Assembly: GCF_017854565.1 (NCBI RefSeq)
Contig: NZ_JAFMHJ010000011.1
Span: 1-64,000 of the forward strand
Reading direction: 5' to 3'
DNA from: Yoonia sp.
GTDB lineage: Bacteria > Pseudomonadota > Alphaproteobacteria > Rhodobacterales > Rhodobacteraceae
DNA length: 64,000 nt
Shown one piece after another: positions 26,655 to 36,058 of the stretch. Made by a program: the position numbers and the translations under genes. The notes beneath the pieces are model-generated. The model was given only the letters and a program-made list of their open reading frames with translations, made no database searches and was not told the origin of the DNA. How positions within the stretch are numbered: the stretch's first letter is position 1; every line of letters begins with the position of its first letter.

Positions 26655-27619
26655 AACCCATCGCGATCAGCTGTGGGGAACCGGCAGGGATCGGACCTGA
26701 AATCGCGGTGGTCGCATGGCACGCGGTCAAGGCCGATCTGCCGCTGGTTTGGATCGGCGACCCCCGCCACCTGCCCGCAGGGACCCCGTTCGATGTGATC
26801 AGCGATCCGTCACAGGCCGCAGCGGTATCCGCGCAGGCGCTGCCGGTGCTGGCCCGCGACTTTGGTGGGCGCGCACATCCGGGCACGCCGCACGCGGCAC
26901 ATGCCCAAGGGGTGATTGCCGCCATCGCCACCGGCGTTGATCTGGTGCAATCAGGTCGCGCGCGCGCGCTTTGCACCGCACCTATCCACAAGGCCGCCCT
27001 GATCGACGGGGCCGATTTTGCCTATCCCGGTCATACCGAATACCTGGCCGCACTGTGCGGGGCCGATCGGGTTGTGATGATGTTGGCCTGCGACGCGCTG
27101 CGCGTCGTGCCCACGACCATTCACATCCCCCTGGCCGACGTGCCGCGTGCGCTGACCGCCAGCCTGCTGACGGATACGATCCTGATCACCCACGCCGCCC
27201 TGCGCCGCGATTTTGGCATCGCCACCCCGCGCATCGCTGTGGCAGGATTGAACCCGCACGCAGGCGAAGACGGCAAGATGGGGCTGGAAGAGATCGAGAT
27301 GATCACACCCGTCCTGAATGCGCTGCGCATCCAAGGCATGGATATTCGCGGCCCGCTATCGGCCGATACGATGTTTCACGCCGGGGCCCGTGCGACCTAT
27401 GACGTTGCGGTCTGCATGTACCACGATCAGGCCCTGATCCCGATCAAGACGCTGGATTTTTCCGGTGGGGTCAACGTCACGCTTGGGCTGCCGATCATCC
27501 GGACATCGCCGGATCACGGCACGGCGTTTGATATCGCAGGCAAAGGCATCGCCGATGCGACGTCGATGATTGCGGCACTTCGGATGGCCGCGCAAATGGC
27601 CGATGCCCGCGATGGCTGA
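26651..27619 (+). CDS. pdxA: 4-hydroxythreonine-4-phosphate dehydrogenase PdxA
   Basis: A 322-residue enzyme of the DXP-dependent pyridoxal phosphate pathway. The family start ISCGEPAGIGPEI, the metal ligands in HIPLADVP and CMYHDQALIPIKTLDF, and GLNPHAGEDGKMG are all in place. The ATG overlaps the surA stop (ATGA). The surA-pdxA-rsmA order is the common proteobacterial one. PLP is the cofactor of both desulfurases in this window. Confidence 0.96.
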   Translation: MKPIAISCGEPAGIGPEIAVVAWHAVKADLPLVWIGDPRHLPAGTPFDVISDPSQAAAVSAQALPVLARDFGGRAHPGTPHAAHAQGVIAAIATGVDLVQSGRARALCTAPIHKAALIDGADFAYPGHTEYLAALCGADRVVMMLACDALRVVPTTIHIPLADVPRALTASLLTDTILITHAALRRDFGIATPRIAVAGLNPHAGEDGKMGLEEIEMITPVLNALRIQGMDIRGPLSADTMFHAGARATYDVAVCMYHDQALIPIKTLDFSGGVNVTLGLPIIRTSPDHGTAFDIAGKGIADATSMIAALRMAAQMADARDG

Positions 27620-27664
27620 TGGTTTGGGAGCCTCCGGCGGGAGTATTTTAGGACATAAGAAACT
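27620..27664 (+). repeat. GC-hairpin/GTATTT element before rsmA, copy C
   Basis: Between pdxA and rsmA: GGGAGCCTCCGGCGGGAGTA followed by TTTTAGGACATAAGAAACT and the ATG. Same layout as the copies at 9604 and 35930 (GC-rich hairpin, then a T-rich ATATTT/GTATTTT block, then a purine-rich run before a start codon), but less similar in sequence. Confidence 0.4.
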
Positions 27665-28516
27665 ATGAGCGGCATCGACAATCTGCCCCCGTTGCGCGCC
27701 GTGATTGCAGCGCATGATCTGGCGGCCAAGAAATCTCTGGGCCAGAATTTTCTGTTGGATTTGAACCTGACCGCCAAAATCGCGCGGCTGGGCGGTGATC
27801 TGACCCAATACGATGTGCTTGAGATCGGACCCGGCCCCGGCGGATTGACGCGGGGCTTGTTGGCCGAAGGCGCGCGGCGTGTTCTTGCGATTGAGAAAGA
27901 CCCGCGCTGCATGCCTGCGCTGGCCGAGATTGCCGCCGCTTATCCCGACCGGCTGCAGGTGATCAACGGTGACGCGCTGCTGGTGAACCCATTGGAACAT
28001 CTGACGCAGCCGATCAAGATTGCAGCCAACCTACCCTATAACGTCGGCACCGAACTGTTGGTACGCTGGCTGACGCCACCGGATTGGCCGCCTTTTTGGG
28101 ACAGTCTGACCTTGATGTTTCAGCGCGAAGTCGCCGAGCGTATTGTCGCGGCACCGGGCAGCAAGGCCTATGGGCGGTTGGCGCTGCTTGCGCAATGGCG
28201 CACCGATCCAACCATCATGATGGAACTGCCGCCAGAAGCGTTTAGCCCGCCCCCCAAGGTTAATTCCGCCGTCGTCCACCTGACCGCCCTGCCCGCGCCG
28301 CGCTATCCCGCCAACCCCGGCACGTTGAACAAAGTGGTTGCAGCCGCCTTTAACCAGCGGCGCAAGATGCTGCGTTCTGCGTTGAAATCGGTCAGTCCCG
28401 ATATCGAAGATCATCTGATCGCATCCGGCATCAAACCCACCGAACGGGCCGAGCAGGTCGATCTGGAAGCCTTTTGCACATTGGCGCGCAGCCTCGACGC
28501 AGCCCGTACGCCCTGA
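27665..28516 (+). CDS. rsmA: 16S rRNA dimethyladenosine transferase RsmA (KsgA)
   Basis: A 283-residue methyltransferase that dimethylates A1518 and A1519 of 16S rRNA. The motif I region is [15 protein letters not shown], the acidic strand end AIEKDPR, and the catalytic NLPYNVG of the NLPY type is present; [12 protein letters not shown] lies in the C-terminal RNA-binding part. It closes the lpt-surA-pdxA cluster and is followed by a terminator. Confidence 0.96.
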   Translation: MSGIDNLPPLRAVIAAHDLAAKKSLGQNFLLDLNLTAKIARLGGDLTQYDVLEIGPGPGGLTRGLLAEGARRVLAIEKDPRCMPALAEIAAAYPDRLQVINGDALLVNPLEHLTQPIKIAANLPYNVGTELLVRWLTPPDWPPFWDSLTLMFQREVAERIVAAPGSKAYGRLALLAQWRTDPTIMMELPPEAFSPPPKVNSAVVHLTALPAPRYPANPGTLNKVVAAAFNQRRKMLRSALKSVSPDIEDHLIASGIKPTERAEQVDLEAFCTLARSLDAARTP

Positions 28517-28522
28517 CCCAAC

Positions 28523-28551
28523 AAAAAGCCCCCCGAAATCGGAGGGCATTT
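28523..28551. terminator. Bidirectional terminator between rsmA and the DUF4167 gene
   Basis: A nine-pair GC-rich stem (GCCCCCCGA with TCGGAGGGC, one mismatch) and a two-base loop. On the minus strand it is followed by TTTTT, downstream of the DUF4167 gene; the plus-strand side ends in ATTTG, so it can serve rsmA more weakly. Confidence 0.8.
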
Positions 28552-28553
28552 GA

Positions 28554-29102
28554 TTATTCTGCGGCTTCTGGTGCGTTGTCGCCATTTGACGGGCTGTCGG
28601 GCACCGCACGTGGCTTGCGCGGGGCGCGTGGTTTACGTGCGCGCGGCTGGGGTTGAGGCTGGGGTTTTTCCTCTGGCGTATCGACCAGCCCCGAATCCTG
28701 ATCATCATCGTCCCCCGCGATCACCGGCTGCTCCATCGCGCCGGGATCGCTCGATGTTGCCTCTTGCGCCTTCAGGCGTTCATTGCGTTCGCGGTCCCGC
28801 TCGGCCTGGCGTTCGCGGTTCTGGGCTTCCAGCTCATCGCGGCGTTGGTCGACCTCTTTTTGCGCTTCGGCCAGCAGGCGTGTGTAATGCTCTGCGTGCT
28901 GGGCAAAGTTTTCGGCATTCACCCGATCATTGGACAGCTGCGCGTCGCGATACAGTTGATTGTACTTTTCGATAATCTGCTGCGGAGTGCCGCGCACCTT
29001 ACCATCCGGGCCAGAGCTGTCAAAAACCCGGTTGATGATGTTGCCGCCCGTAGGCCGGGTATTGCGGCTTTTGTTCCGCGACCGTGACTTCGATGATCTC
29101 AT
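28554..29102 (-). CDS. DUF4167-domain protein
   Basis: A 182-residue, strongly charged protein. Residues about 10-90 match the DUF4167 domain of alphaproteobacteria (NTRPTGGNIINRVFDSSGPDGKVRGTPQQII), followed by a long Arg/Glu coiled coil and a Pro/Gln/Lys-rich basic tail. The N-terminal MRSSKSRSRNKSRN resembles nucleic-acid-binding tails. Likely an RNA- or ribosome-associated factor; function not established. It is often near prmC/prfA in this order, as here. Confidence 0.85.
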   Translation of the reverse strand: MRSSKSRSRNKSRNTRPTGGNIINRVFDSSGPDGKVRGTPQQIIEKYNQLYRDAQLSNDRVNAENFAQHAEHYTRLLAEAQKEVDQRRDELEAQNRERQAERDRERNERLKAQEATSSDPGAMEQPVIAGDDDDQDSGLVDTPEEKPQPQPQPRARKPRAPRKPRAVPDSPSNGDNAPEAAE

Positions 29103-29305
29103 TGATGTGCTTTCAAGCCCTTGGCTGTCGTTGCGCTGACCAGATGTCGCGCCGTTTTGCGCGTCTTGAATATCTGGCCTTACGATGTTTGGCGACTGAT
29201 CGGGGGGAGGTCAAAACGGCCCTCTGCCCTGCCGATGCCACTGAATAAACACGACCCATGGCCCAAGACAAGCTAAAATTGCGTCAAATAGCGAATTATT
29301 GAACG

Positions 29306-30169
29306 CTAGCGCCGTGTATCCGCATCAAAACCCACCATTTGCCCCATGACAACCCGGTCCCGACCATCCAGATCAGGCACCACAGCCACATTGCGCAAAT
29401 CCGCATCCCGCATCATTTGCGCGACTGCAGTCCCCTGCGTCGGGCCGATTTCGAACAACAAGACCCCGTCGGGCACCAGCACCGCCAGCGCCTGCGCCAC
29501 GATCACCCGATAGGCCGAAAGCCCGTCAGCTTCGTCGGTCAGCGCCATGCGCGGTTCCCAGTGACGCACCTCGGGCGACAGGGCGGGCATTTCGTCTGCG
29601 GCAATATAGGGCGGGTTCGACACGATCAGATCAAATGGGCCCGCAATTGCCGCCATCCAGTCGCTTTGCACGAACGTCGCACGCGCCGCGACGCCGTGCC
29701 GCCGGGCATTGCGCGATGCCACCGTCAACGCCGCCGCCGATGCGTCGCCACCCACGCCTGTGGCATTGGTCATTTCGGCCAGCAACGTCACCAGAATACA
29801 GCCCGACCCGGTGCCAAGATCCAACACCTTGGTAAAGTTTTGGCGCAGCGCGACCGCGATCAATGTCTCTGTCTCGGGGCGGGGGTCCAGAACGTCTGGC
29901 GTTACCTCAAATGCGCGGCCATAGAATTCGCGCGTGCCGATCAAATGCGACACCGGCTCACGCTGCACACGCCGGGCAATCAGCACGTCAAATCGGGCTT
30001 GTACGTCGGGTGCAACAGGTTCGGGCAGCGTCAGCGTCAACCGCCAGGCATCCACCCCGGACGCATATGCAAACAGCTTGCGCGCATCACGGGCGGCATC
30101 GGGCACCCCCGCCGCCGTCAACAGCCTTGTCGCAGCAATTACTGCCTGACCACCCGTCGGATCGCTCAA
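29306..30169 (-). CDS. prmC: Release factor glutamine methyltransferase PrmC
   Basis: A 287-residue enzyme that methylates the glutamine of the GGQ loop in RF1 and RF2. It has the family helical N-domain, motif [16 protein letters not shown], and the catalytic NPPY motif in [11 protein letters not shown]. Its ATG overlaps the stop of prfA by four bases, so substrate and modifying enzyme are translated together. Confidence 0.95.
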   Translation of the reverse strand: MSDPTGGQAVIAATRLLTAAGVPDAARDARKLFAYASGVDAWRLTLTLPEPVAPDVQARFDVLIARRVQREPVSHLIGTREFYGRAFEVTPDVLDPRPETETLIAVALRQNFTKVLDLGTGSGCILVTLLAEMTNATGVGGDASAAALTVASRNARRHGVAARATFVQSDWMAAIAGPFDLIVSNPPYIAADEMPALSPEVRHWEPRMALTDEADGLSAYRVIVAQALAVLVPDGVLLFEIGPTQGTAVAQMMRDADLRNVAVVPDLDGRDRVVMGQMVGFDADTRR

Positions 30170-31221
30170 GCGCCCATCTCGGCCAGCAGCGTCGCCTGCG
30201 CCTCCGTTTGCAGGGCGCTGATCACCTCGTCCAGATCGCCCTGCATGATTTGGCCCAGCGAATAAAGCGTCAGGTTGATTCGGTGATCGGTCATGCGGCC
30301 CTGTGGGAAATTATAGGTCCGAATGCGTTCCGACCGGTCGCCCGACCCCACTTGCGCCTTGCGATCCGCGGACCGTTCCCCTTCGACGCGCTGGCGTTCC
30401 AGATCGAACAGGCGGGTTTTCAGCACCTGCATCGCGATCTCGCGGTTGCGGTGCTGTGACTTTTCGGCGCTGACCACGATGATACCGCTGGGGATATGCA
30501 GGATACGCACGGCCGAATCGGTCGTGTTCACATGCTGCCCGCCCGCGCCCGACGCCCGCATCGTATCAATCCGCAGATCACCGGGGGCAATCTGCACATC
30601 TACATCTTCCGCCTCGGGCAGCACCGCAACCGTTGCAGCCGAGGTATGGATACGCCCGCCGCTTTCGGTCTCTGGCACCCGTTGCACGCGGTGTACGCCG
30701 CTTTCGTACTTCAGCCGGGCAAACACGCCCTCGCCTGCGACCCGCGCGACCACTTCCTTGATGCCGCCCAATTCGGTGTGGCTTTCCTCAAGTATCTCAA
30801 ATTTCCAACCCTTGCTTTCCGCATAGCGCTGATACATCCGCAGCAAATCCGCAGCAAAAAGCGATGCCTCATCACCGCCCGTGCCCGGTCGGATCTCGAT
30901 CATCGCAGGCCGGGCATCGGCGGCATCCTTGGGCAATAGCGCCAGTTGCACCTCTTGCTCAGATGCTTCCAACGCCGCGCGCAAACCGGGCAGCTCGGCC
31001 TCGGCCAGCTCCTTCATTTCAGGATCTTTCAGCATCGCCTGCGCATCGGCAATCTCGCGCAGCAAATCCTTATAGGCAGTGACCGTTTCGACCACGGGGC
31101 GCAGTTCGGCGTATTCCCGGCCCAAGGCCGCAATTTCATTGCCCGCCGCACCGGCAGACATCTTGGCCTCCAGAAACTGAAAGCGGTCAATGATTTGTTC
31201 AATTTTGTCAGCGGCTATCAT
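30166..31221 (-). CDS. prfA: Peptide chain release factor 1
   Basis: A 351-residue RF1. The GGQ peptidyl-hydrolysis motif is in [17 protein letters not shown], and the codon-recognition site reads P-E-T in [14 protein letters not shown], the RF1 PxT form that reads UAA and UAG (not the SPF form of RF2). Length matches the family (about 360). It leads into prmC with a four-base overlap. Confidence 0.97.
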   Translation of the reverse strand: MIAADKIEQIIDRFQFLEAKMSAGAAGNEIAALGREYAELRPVVETVTAYKDLLREIADAQAMLKDPEMKELAEAELPGLRAALEASEQEVQLALLPKDAADARPAMIEIRPGTGGDEASLFAADLLRMYQRYAESKGWKFEILEESHTELGGIKEVVARVAGEGVFARLKYESGVHRVQRVPETESGGRIHTSAATVAVLPEAEDVDVQIAPGDLRIDTMRASGAGGQHVNTTDSAVRILHIPSGIIVVSAEKSQHRNREIAMQVLKTRLFDLERQRVEGERSADRKAQVGSGDRSERIRTYNFPQGRMTDHRINLTLYSLGQIMQGDLDEVISALQTEAQATLLAEMGA

Positions 31222-31239
31222 GGCAACCCGCTTGGCCGA

Positions 31240-31677
31240 TCAGGGCGCTACGGTCAAGGGGCCAAGCGCGGCAAGCCAGGCCAGAACGCGCGCCCGGTTC
31301 ACCCCCCCATCCGATACGCCAAAGCGCAGACGCCCATAAATGACAAGCACATCATCGTTGACCGCCACAGTTGTATAGTCGGGAAATCCCATGATCCTCG
31401 ACCGTGTCTCAAACGTCATCATCCCGGTCGCCACGCCGCCCGCAATCAACCGGGTGCGCGGTGTGGCAAGCACGCGCTGCGCAACAGCGGCAAGAACCGC
31501 CTCTGCCGGGGCCGCGATCGCCCGCTCAGCCCGAAACCCGCCGGTTTGCGGATAATCCCCCGGACCCGCCGATTGCGGCATCGCGTGCCAGCGCTCCACG
31601 TCAGTCGGCGCCAGCCGCACATAGGCAAACAGCGCCGCCATCACCAAGATGACAAAAAACAGAAAACGACTGATCAT
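31240..31677 (-). CDS. DUF1499 family protein
   Basis: A 145-residue protein with a single N-terminal hydrophobic segment (MISRFLFFVILVMAALFAY) that could be an uncleaved anchor, followed by a soluble DUF1499-type domain with conserved blocks VERWHAMP, TFETRSRIMGFPDY and VLVIYGRLRFGVSDGGVN. The ATG at 31677 has GGAG eight bases upstream, so the 20-residue extension upstream was not used. Function unknown; family members are common in marine alphaproteobacteria. Just downstream of the ureohydrolase gene. Confidence 0.8.
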   Translation of the reverse strand: MISRFLFFVILVMAALFAYVRLAPTDVERWHAMPQSAGPGDYPQTGGFRAERAIAAPAEAVLAAVAQRVLATPRTRLIAGGVATGMMTFETRSRIMGFPDYTTVAVNDDVLVIYGRLRFGVSDGGVNRARVLAWLAALGPLTVAP

Positions 31678-31761
31678 GATATTTCTCCATGGGTCAGGCA
31701 CGTCGCCTGAATGCAACCCTCGGCGCACGCCATACACCCAAGGCCCGTGACGCCGCCAGCG

Positions 31762-32730
31762 TCACTTTTCCCTTTTATGCCAGAGCGCAAGACAGCACAG
31801 CTCCATCGCCACATGCGCCCCGGCAATGGCCGTGGCACCGGTCGTGTCATAGGGCGGCGACACCTCGACCACATCACCGCCGACCATATTGATCCCCGCC
31901 AGATCGCGCAGCATCGCCGCCGCCTGCCAACTGGCCAACCCTCCCCAGACCGGCGTGCCGGTTCCCGGTGCAAAGGCGGGATCAAGCGCGTCGATATCAA
32001 ACGTCACATAGGTCGGATGGGCACCCACAATGTCACGCACCCGATCGGTGACATAGGTGCTGCCTTTCTCGTGACAGGTCCGCGCGTCAATATAAGGCAT
32101 GCCCAGATAATCATCGCATTGCGTACGAATTCCGATCTGCACCGACCGCGTGACATCCACCAGACCCAGCTTCACCGCCTTATACATGAACGTCCCGTGA
32201 TCAATCCGGTCCAAGTCGTCATCCGCCCAAAGGTCCGAATGGGCATCAAACTGAATGACCGACATCGGGCCGTATTTCGCGGCGTAGGCGCGCAATATCG
32301 GCAGCGTGATAAAGTGGTCCCCCCCCAAGGTGACAGTCCCCGGCCCGGCGGCCAATATCCCCGCAATATGCGCCTCGACCAATGCCGGAACCCCGGCGAC
32401 ATTGGCATAGTCGAACGCCATATCGCCATAATCGACGATGGAAAACGCCGACAAAGGATCAAACCCATCCCAACCATAAGGGGGATCATACGGCTGCAAC
32501 GCCGAAGCTTCGCGGATCGCACGCGGCCCGAACCGCGCGCCCGGACGGTGCGTCACGGCCTGATCAAACGGCACACCCGTCACCGCCAAATCAACACCCG
32601 TCAAATCCTTGGAGTACGCACGGCGCAAAAATGACGTCGCCCCGCCAAAGGCATTTTCATACGCCAGCCCCCGCCGATCCCCGCGCGTAAACGCCAAATC
32701 CACCTGCCCCTTTGCATCTTCCAGCGCCAT
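31762..32730 (-). CDS. speB: Ureohydrolase (agmatinase family)
   Basis: A 322-residue ureohydrolase. The manganese ligands appear in order: GGDHFITLP, DAHSDLWADD and TFDIDALDPAFAPGTGTP. The latter glycine-rich end favours agmatinase over arginase, but guanidino-acid hydrolases look the same, so the substrate is not certain. Agmatinase releases urea and putrescine. GAGG lies just upstream of the ATG at 32730. It is transcribed together with the M20 gene behind it. Confidence 0.85.
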   Translation of the reverse strand: MALEDAKGQVDLAFTRGDRRGLAYENAFGGATSFLRRAYSKDLTGVDLAVTGVPFDQAVTHRPGARFGPRAIREASALQPYDPPYGWDGFDPLSAFSIVDYGDMAFDYANVAGVPALVEAHIAGILAAGPGTVTLGGDHFITLPILRAYAAKYGPMSVIQFDAHSDLWADDDLDRIDHGTFMYKAVKLGLVDVTRSVQIGIRTQCDDYLGMPYIDARTCHEKGSTYVTDRVRDIVGAHPTYVTFDIDALDPAFAPGTGTPVWGGLASWQAAAMLRDLAGINMVGGDVVEVSPPYDTTGATAIAGAHVAMELCCLALWHKREK

Positions 32731-32792
32731 CCCTCAGCCTTTCCTATATCTTGAAATACGCGCCGCAGCGCATCAGATTGCCAGAAATTTGG

Positions 32793-33950
32793 TCACCCCA
32801 ACGGCAAAGCCCGTTCGACCAACCGGGCAAAGAACGACGCTCCCGCAGGCGCGGCACGGTCATCAAAATCATACTGCGGATGATGTAGCCCCGCCGTATC
32901 GCCATTGCCCACGAACAAATACGCGCCCGGACGCTGCTCCAGCAAATAGGCGAAATCCTCTGCGCCCATCTCGCGCATGGCATCATCGGTTACATCGGCA
33001 CAGACACCGCGCGCGACCTCGGCGGCAAACGCCGTGCAACCGGGGTCGTTCACCGTCGCCGGATAACCAATCTCATAGACCAACGCGGCGCTGACATCGA
33101 AACTCGCCGCCTGCCCCGCCACAATCGCCGCCAGACGCGCCATGACCATTTGCTGCACCGCCCGGTCAAAGGTGCGGACGGTGCCGTTGATATACGCTGC
33201 CTCAGGAATAACATTATCCGCCGATCCGGTGTGGATCTGCGTCACCGACACCACCAGCGCCTCCAGCGCGTGGTGATTGCGGCTGACAATCGTCTGGATC
33301 GCCTGCACCATGCCGACCGCAGCAACGATCGGGTCTGCCGTATCATGTGGCATCGCGGCATGCCCGCCGCGGCCTGTAATATTGATGTGAAACTCATCCA
33401 CCGCCGCCATGATCGGGCCGGGCGTGGTATAAAAAGCGCCCACCGCAGTGCCCGGCGCATTATGCAGCGCATAGACCTGCGTGATCTCGAAACGATCAAG
33501 CACCCCCTCTTTCACCATCACCTCCGCGCCGCCGCCATATTCTTCGGCGGGTTGAAAAATCAACGCCACACGCCCTGCGAAATTCCGCGTTTCCGCCAGA
33601 TAGCGGGCCGCGCCGAGCAACATCGTCATATGTCCATCATGCCCGCAAGCATGCATCCGCCCCGGCACAGTTGACGCATAGGCCGCACCGGTCATTTCGG
33701 TGATGGGCAGCGCATCCATATCCGCACGCAACCCAATCGTGGGGCCAGGGCGGTTCCCTTCGATGATCGCAACAAGACCGCTGGTCGCGATCCCCTCATG
33801 CACCGCATCCACCCCAAATTCCCGCAACCGCGCCGCCACAAAGGCCGCCGTGCGATGGCACGCGAAACCCAGCTCGGGATGGGCGTGCAAATATTGCCGC
33901 CACGCCGCCATATCTTGTGAAAAATCGGCGATGCGATTGATGACAGGCAT
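32793..33950 (-). CDS. M20-family amidohydrolase
   Basis: A 385-residue M20D metal-dependent amidohydrolase of the hippurate/N-acetylamino-acid type. Metal-binding motifs: HACGHDGHM, FQPAEEYGGGAEVMV and the C-terminal MGAEDFAYLLEQRPGAY; the dimerisation domain contains NITGRGGHAAMPH. The ATG at 33950 was chosen because the family begins MPVINRIADF; the frame continues 49 codons upstream without a ribosome site. Next to the ureohydrolase, suggesting nitrogen salvage from amides. Exact substrate unknown. Confidence 0.88.
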   Translation of the reverse strand: MPVINRIADFSQDMAAWRQYLHAHPELGFACHRTAAFVAARLREFGVDAVHEGIATSGLVAIIEGNRPGPTIGLRADMDALPITEMTGAAYASTVPGRMHACGHDGHMTMLLGAARYLAETRNFAGRVALIFQPAEEYGGGAEVMVKEGVLDRFEITQVYALHNAPGTAVGAFYTTPGPIMAAVDEFHINITGRGGHAAMPHDTADPIVAAVGMVQAIQTIVSRNHHALEALVVSVTQIHTGSADNVIPEAAYINGTVRTFDRAVQQMVMARLAAIVAGQAASFDVSAALVYEIGYPATVNDPGCTAFAAEVARGVCADVTDDAMREMGAEDFAYLLEQRPGAYLFVGNGDTAGLHHPQYDFDDRAAPAGASFFARLVERALPLG

Positions 33951-34013
33951 GGGTGGCACTCCGGGCGTTTGGGCAATACCTTGCCACTTGACCGCAACAA
34001 GAGGGCCTGCGCA

Positions 34014-34835
34014 ATGGCTGATGACACCCTGATCCACGACCCTGCTGGCGGCATGCCGCGCCTGCTGGAAATCATGCGCCGCCTGCGCGACCCGCAAACC
34101 GGCTGCCCGTGGGATATCGAGCAGGATTTCAGCTCGATCGCACCCTATACCATCGAAGAAGCCTACGAAGTCGCCGATGCCATCGCCCGGTCAGACTGGG
34201 CCGAGTTGGAGGGCGAATTGGGCGATTTGCTGCTGCAAACCGTCTATCACACCCAAATCGGCACCGAGGCCGGGTTGTTCACCTTCGAAACCATCGTGAA
34301 ATCCATCGCCGACAAGATGGTCGCGCGGCATCCGCATGTGTTTGGCGACGAATCGCGTGACAAATCGTCCGCGCAGCAAACCCTTGACTGGGAACGGATC
34401 AAAGCCGCCGAACGGGCGGGCAAATCCCAAACCCGGACGCTTGACGGCGTCGCGGCAGGCCTGCCCGCCCTGACGCGGGCCGTGAAACTGCAAAAACGGG
34501 CCGCGCGCGTCGGCTTTGACTGGCCCGACACCACCCATGTCATCGACAAAATCATCGAAGAGGCCGCCGAATTGGTCGAGGCCCGCGACACCTTGACCCA
34601 GACCGAAGTCGCAGAGGAATTCGGCGATCTGATGTTTGTGATGGTCAACCTTGCCCGGCATCTGGATATTGACCCTGAAACGGCCCTGCGCGGCACCAAC
34701 GCCAAATTTACAAGGCGTTTCGCAGCGGTGGAAGACGCGCTTTCTGCCCGTGGCAAGACCCCGGCGCAAAGCGATCTTGCGGAAATGGACGCACTTTGGG
34801 ACGCTGTGAAGGCGCAGGAAAGGGCCGCAGAATAA
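34014..34835 (+). CDS. mazG: Nucleoside triphosphate pyrophosphohydrolase MazG
   Basis: A 273-residue two-domain all-alpha NTP pyrophosphatase. The N-terminal domain has the ExxE motif pair in EEAYEVADAI and the GELGDLLLQTVYH segment; the second domain repeats it in EEAAELVEARD and EEFGDLMFVMVNLAR. It hydrolyses NTPs to NMPs and is linked to removing damaged nucleotides and to starvation recovery. A GAGGG lies nine bases upstream. It reads divergently from the M20 gene. Confidence 0.94.
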   Translation: MADDTLIHDPAGGMPRLLEIMRRLRDPQTGCPWDIEQDFSSIAPYTIEEAYEVADAIARSDWAELEGELGDLLLQTVYHTQIGTEAGLFTFETIVKSIADKMVARHPHVFGDESRDKSSAQQTLDWERIKAAERAGKSQTRTLDGVAAGLPALTRAVKLQKRAARVGFDWPDTTHVIDKIIEEAAELVEARDTLTQTEVAEEFGDLMFVMVNLARHLDIDPETALRGTNAKFTRRFAAVEDALSARGKTPAQSDLAEMDALWDAVKAQERAAE

Positions 34836-34839
34836 TATC

Positions 34840-34854
34840 TGACTAAATAGATCA
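34840..34854. promoter_or_regulatory. Rrf2/RirA-type operator 1 (TGA-N9-TCA)
   Basis: TGACTAAATAGATCA has the TGA-N9-TCA form recognised by iron-responsive Rrf2 proteins (RirA boxes). It lies about 62 bases before the ferric-binding-protein start and shares CTAAA and TCAGGT with a second copy 25 bases on. Confidence 0.5.
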
Positions 34855-34864
34855 GGTATTGACC

Positions 34865-34879
34865 AGACTAAAAGACTCA
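34865..34879. promoter_or_regulatory. Rrf2/RirA-type operator 2
   Basis: AGACTAAAAGACTCA, a near-copy of the first box spaced 25 bases away, about 37 bases before the start of the iron-binding protein. Two tandem operators suggest tight repression when iron is plentiful, probably by an Rrf2 protein such as the IscR found in this window. Confidence 0.45.
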
Positions 34880-34915
34880 GGTTTACAGGGGGCAGTTCAT
34901 AACTGGAGCCTTCCC

Positions 34916-35920
34916 ATGACGATACGCACATTCCTCCTTGCCACGGCCTGCATCGCCGTCGCCGCGCCCGCACTGGCCGATGTCAACATCTACACCACCC
35001 GCCAGCCCGAGCTGATCCAGCCGGTGATGGACGCCTTCACCGCCCAAACGGGCATCGCGGTCAACCTCGCCTTTGTCGACGATGGCCTGGTCGAGCGGCT
35101 GAAAGCCGAAGGCGCGCGGTCGCCCGCCGATCTGGTGATGACCGTGGATATCGCCAACCTGCAACAAATCGTTGATGCCGGCGTCGTCCAACCCGTGATC
35201 AGCGACACCCTGACCGCAGCAATCCCCGCCACCCTGCGCAGCCCCGAAAACCTGTGGTTCGGCCTGACCACGCGGGCGCGGATCATCTATGCGTCCAAAG
35301 ACCGCGTCGCCGATGGCGAAGTCACCACCTACGAAGACCTTGCCTCGGAGAAATGGCAGGGCCGCATCTGCACCCGGTCTGGCCTGCACAGCTATAATCT
35401 GGCGCTTATGGCCGCCGTGATTGCCCATGATGGCGAGGACGGCGCCCGCGATTGGGCCGCAGCGGTCCGCGGCAATCTGGCCCGCAAACCCGAAGGCAAC
35501 GACCGCGCGCAGGTCAAGGCGATCTGGGCAGGGCAATGCGATATCAGCCTTGGCAACACTTACTATATGGGCGAAATGCTCGAAGATCCCGAACAGACCG
35601 AATGGGCCAATTCCGTGCGGATCATTTTTCCGACATTCGCGGATGGCGGGACGCATGTGAACGTGTCCGGCATCGCGATGACAAACGCCGCGCCGAACAA
35701 AGACCAAGCGCTGCAATTGATGGAATTCCTCGTCTCGCCCGCCGCGCAAAGCATCTATGCGGACCTGAACTATGAATATCCTGTGCTGGACGGCGCACCA
35801 CTGTCTGATCTGGTCGCAAGCTGGGGCAGTTTCATCCCCGATGACGTCGACCTGACCGACCTCGCGGGCCACCGTCCCGCCGCCCTGCGGATCATGGAAG
35901 AAGTTAATTTCGACGGCTAG
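34916..35920 (+). CDS. Ferric-iron ABC transporter substrate-binding protein (FbpA/FutA-like)
   Basis: A 334-residue periplasmic binding protein with a signal peptide (MTIRTFLLATACIAVAAPAL, cleaved after ALA). It has the FbpA/FutA layout: an N-terminal VNIYTTRQ strand, a hinge near residue 120, and the paired iron-binding tyrosines in NTYYMGEM (Y216-Y217). It should bind free Fe(III) for import, but no permease or ATPase gene follows, so the rest of the transporter must be elsewhere. GGAG lies eight bases upstream. Two iron-type operators precede it. Confidence 0.88.
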   Translation: MTIRTFLLATACIAVAAPALADVNIYTTRQPELIQPVMDAFTAQTGIAVNLAFVDDGLVERLKAEGARSPADLVMTVDIANLQQIVDAGVVQPVISDTLTAAIPATLRSPENLWFGLTTRARIIYASKDRVADGEVTTYEDLASEKWQGRICTRSGLHSYNLALMAAVIAHDGEDGARDWAAAVRGNLARKPEGNDRAQVKAIWAGQCDISLGNTYYMGEMLEDPEQTEWANSVRIIFPTFADGGTHVNVSGIAMTNAAPNKDQALQLMEFLVSPAAQSIYADLNYEYPVLDGAPLSDLVASWGSFIPDDVDLTDLAGHRPAALRIMEEVNFDG

Positions 35921-35929
35921 TGCCGCCGA

Positions 35930-36003
35930 CGTGGGAGGGGGGCTGTCTGCCCCCCCGACCCTGCGGGTCCCCCCCCGAGGATATTTCCGCTCGGAAGAAG
36001 CTG
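35930..36003 (+). repeat. GC-hairpin/ATATTT/GGAAGAA dispersed element, copy B
   Basis: After the iron-binding protein gene: a GGGGGGCTGTCTGCCCCCC hairpin, a second GC arm, then CGAGGATATTTCCGCTCGGA and AGAAG. The end matches copy A (9604-9666) closely. Copy A sits before a start codon; here a 56-base stretch separates the element from the SDR start. Confidence 0.6.
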
Positions 36004-36043
36004 TTTGCATTTTGCCACGGCAGCGGCAATCTGGGGACACCAC

Positions 36044-36053
36044 GGGGGGGGGG
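36044..36053 (+). promoter_or_regulatory. Ten-G tract acting as ribosome binding site
   Basis: Ten consecutive Gs, five bases before the SDR ATG (36059). No other purine-rich site is near, so the tract probably pairs with the 16S rRNA end. Slippage would change its length and spacing and so translation. Confidence 0.5.
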
Positions 36054-36058
36054 ATCAT

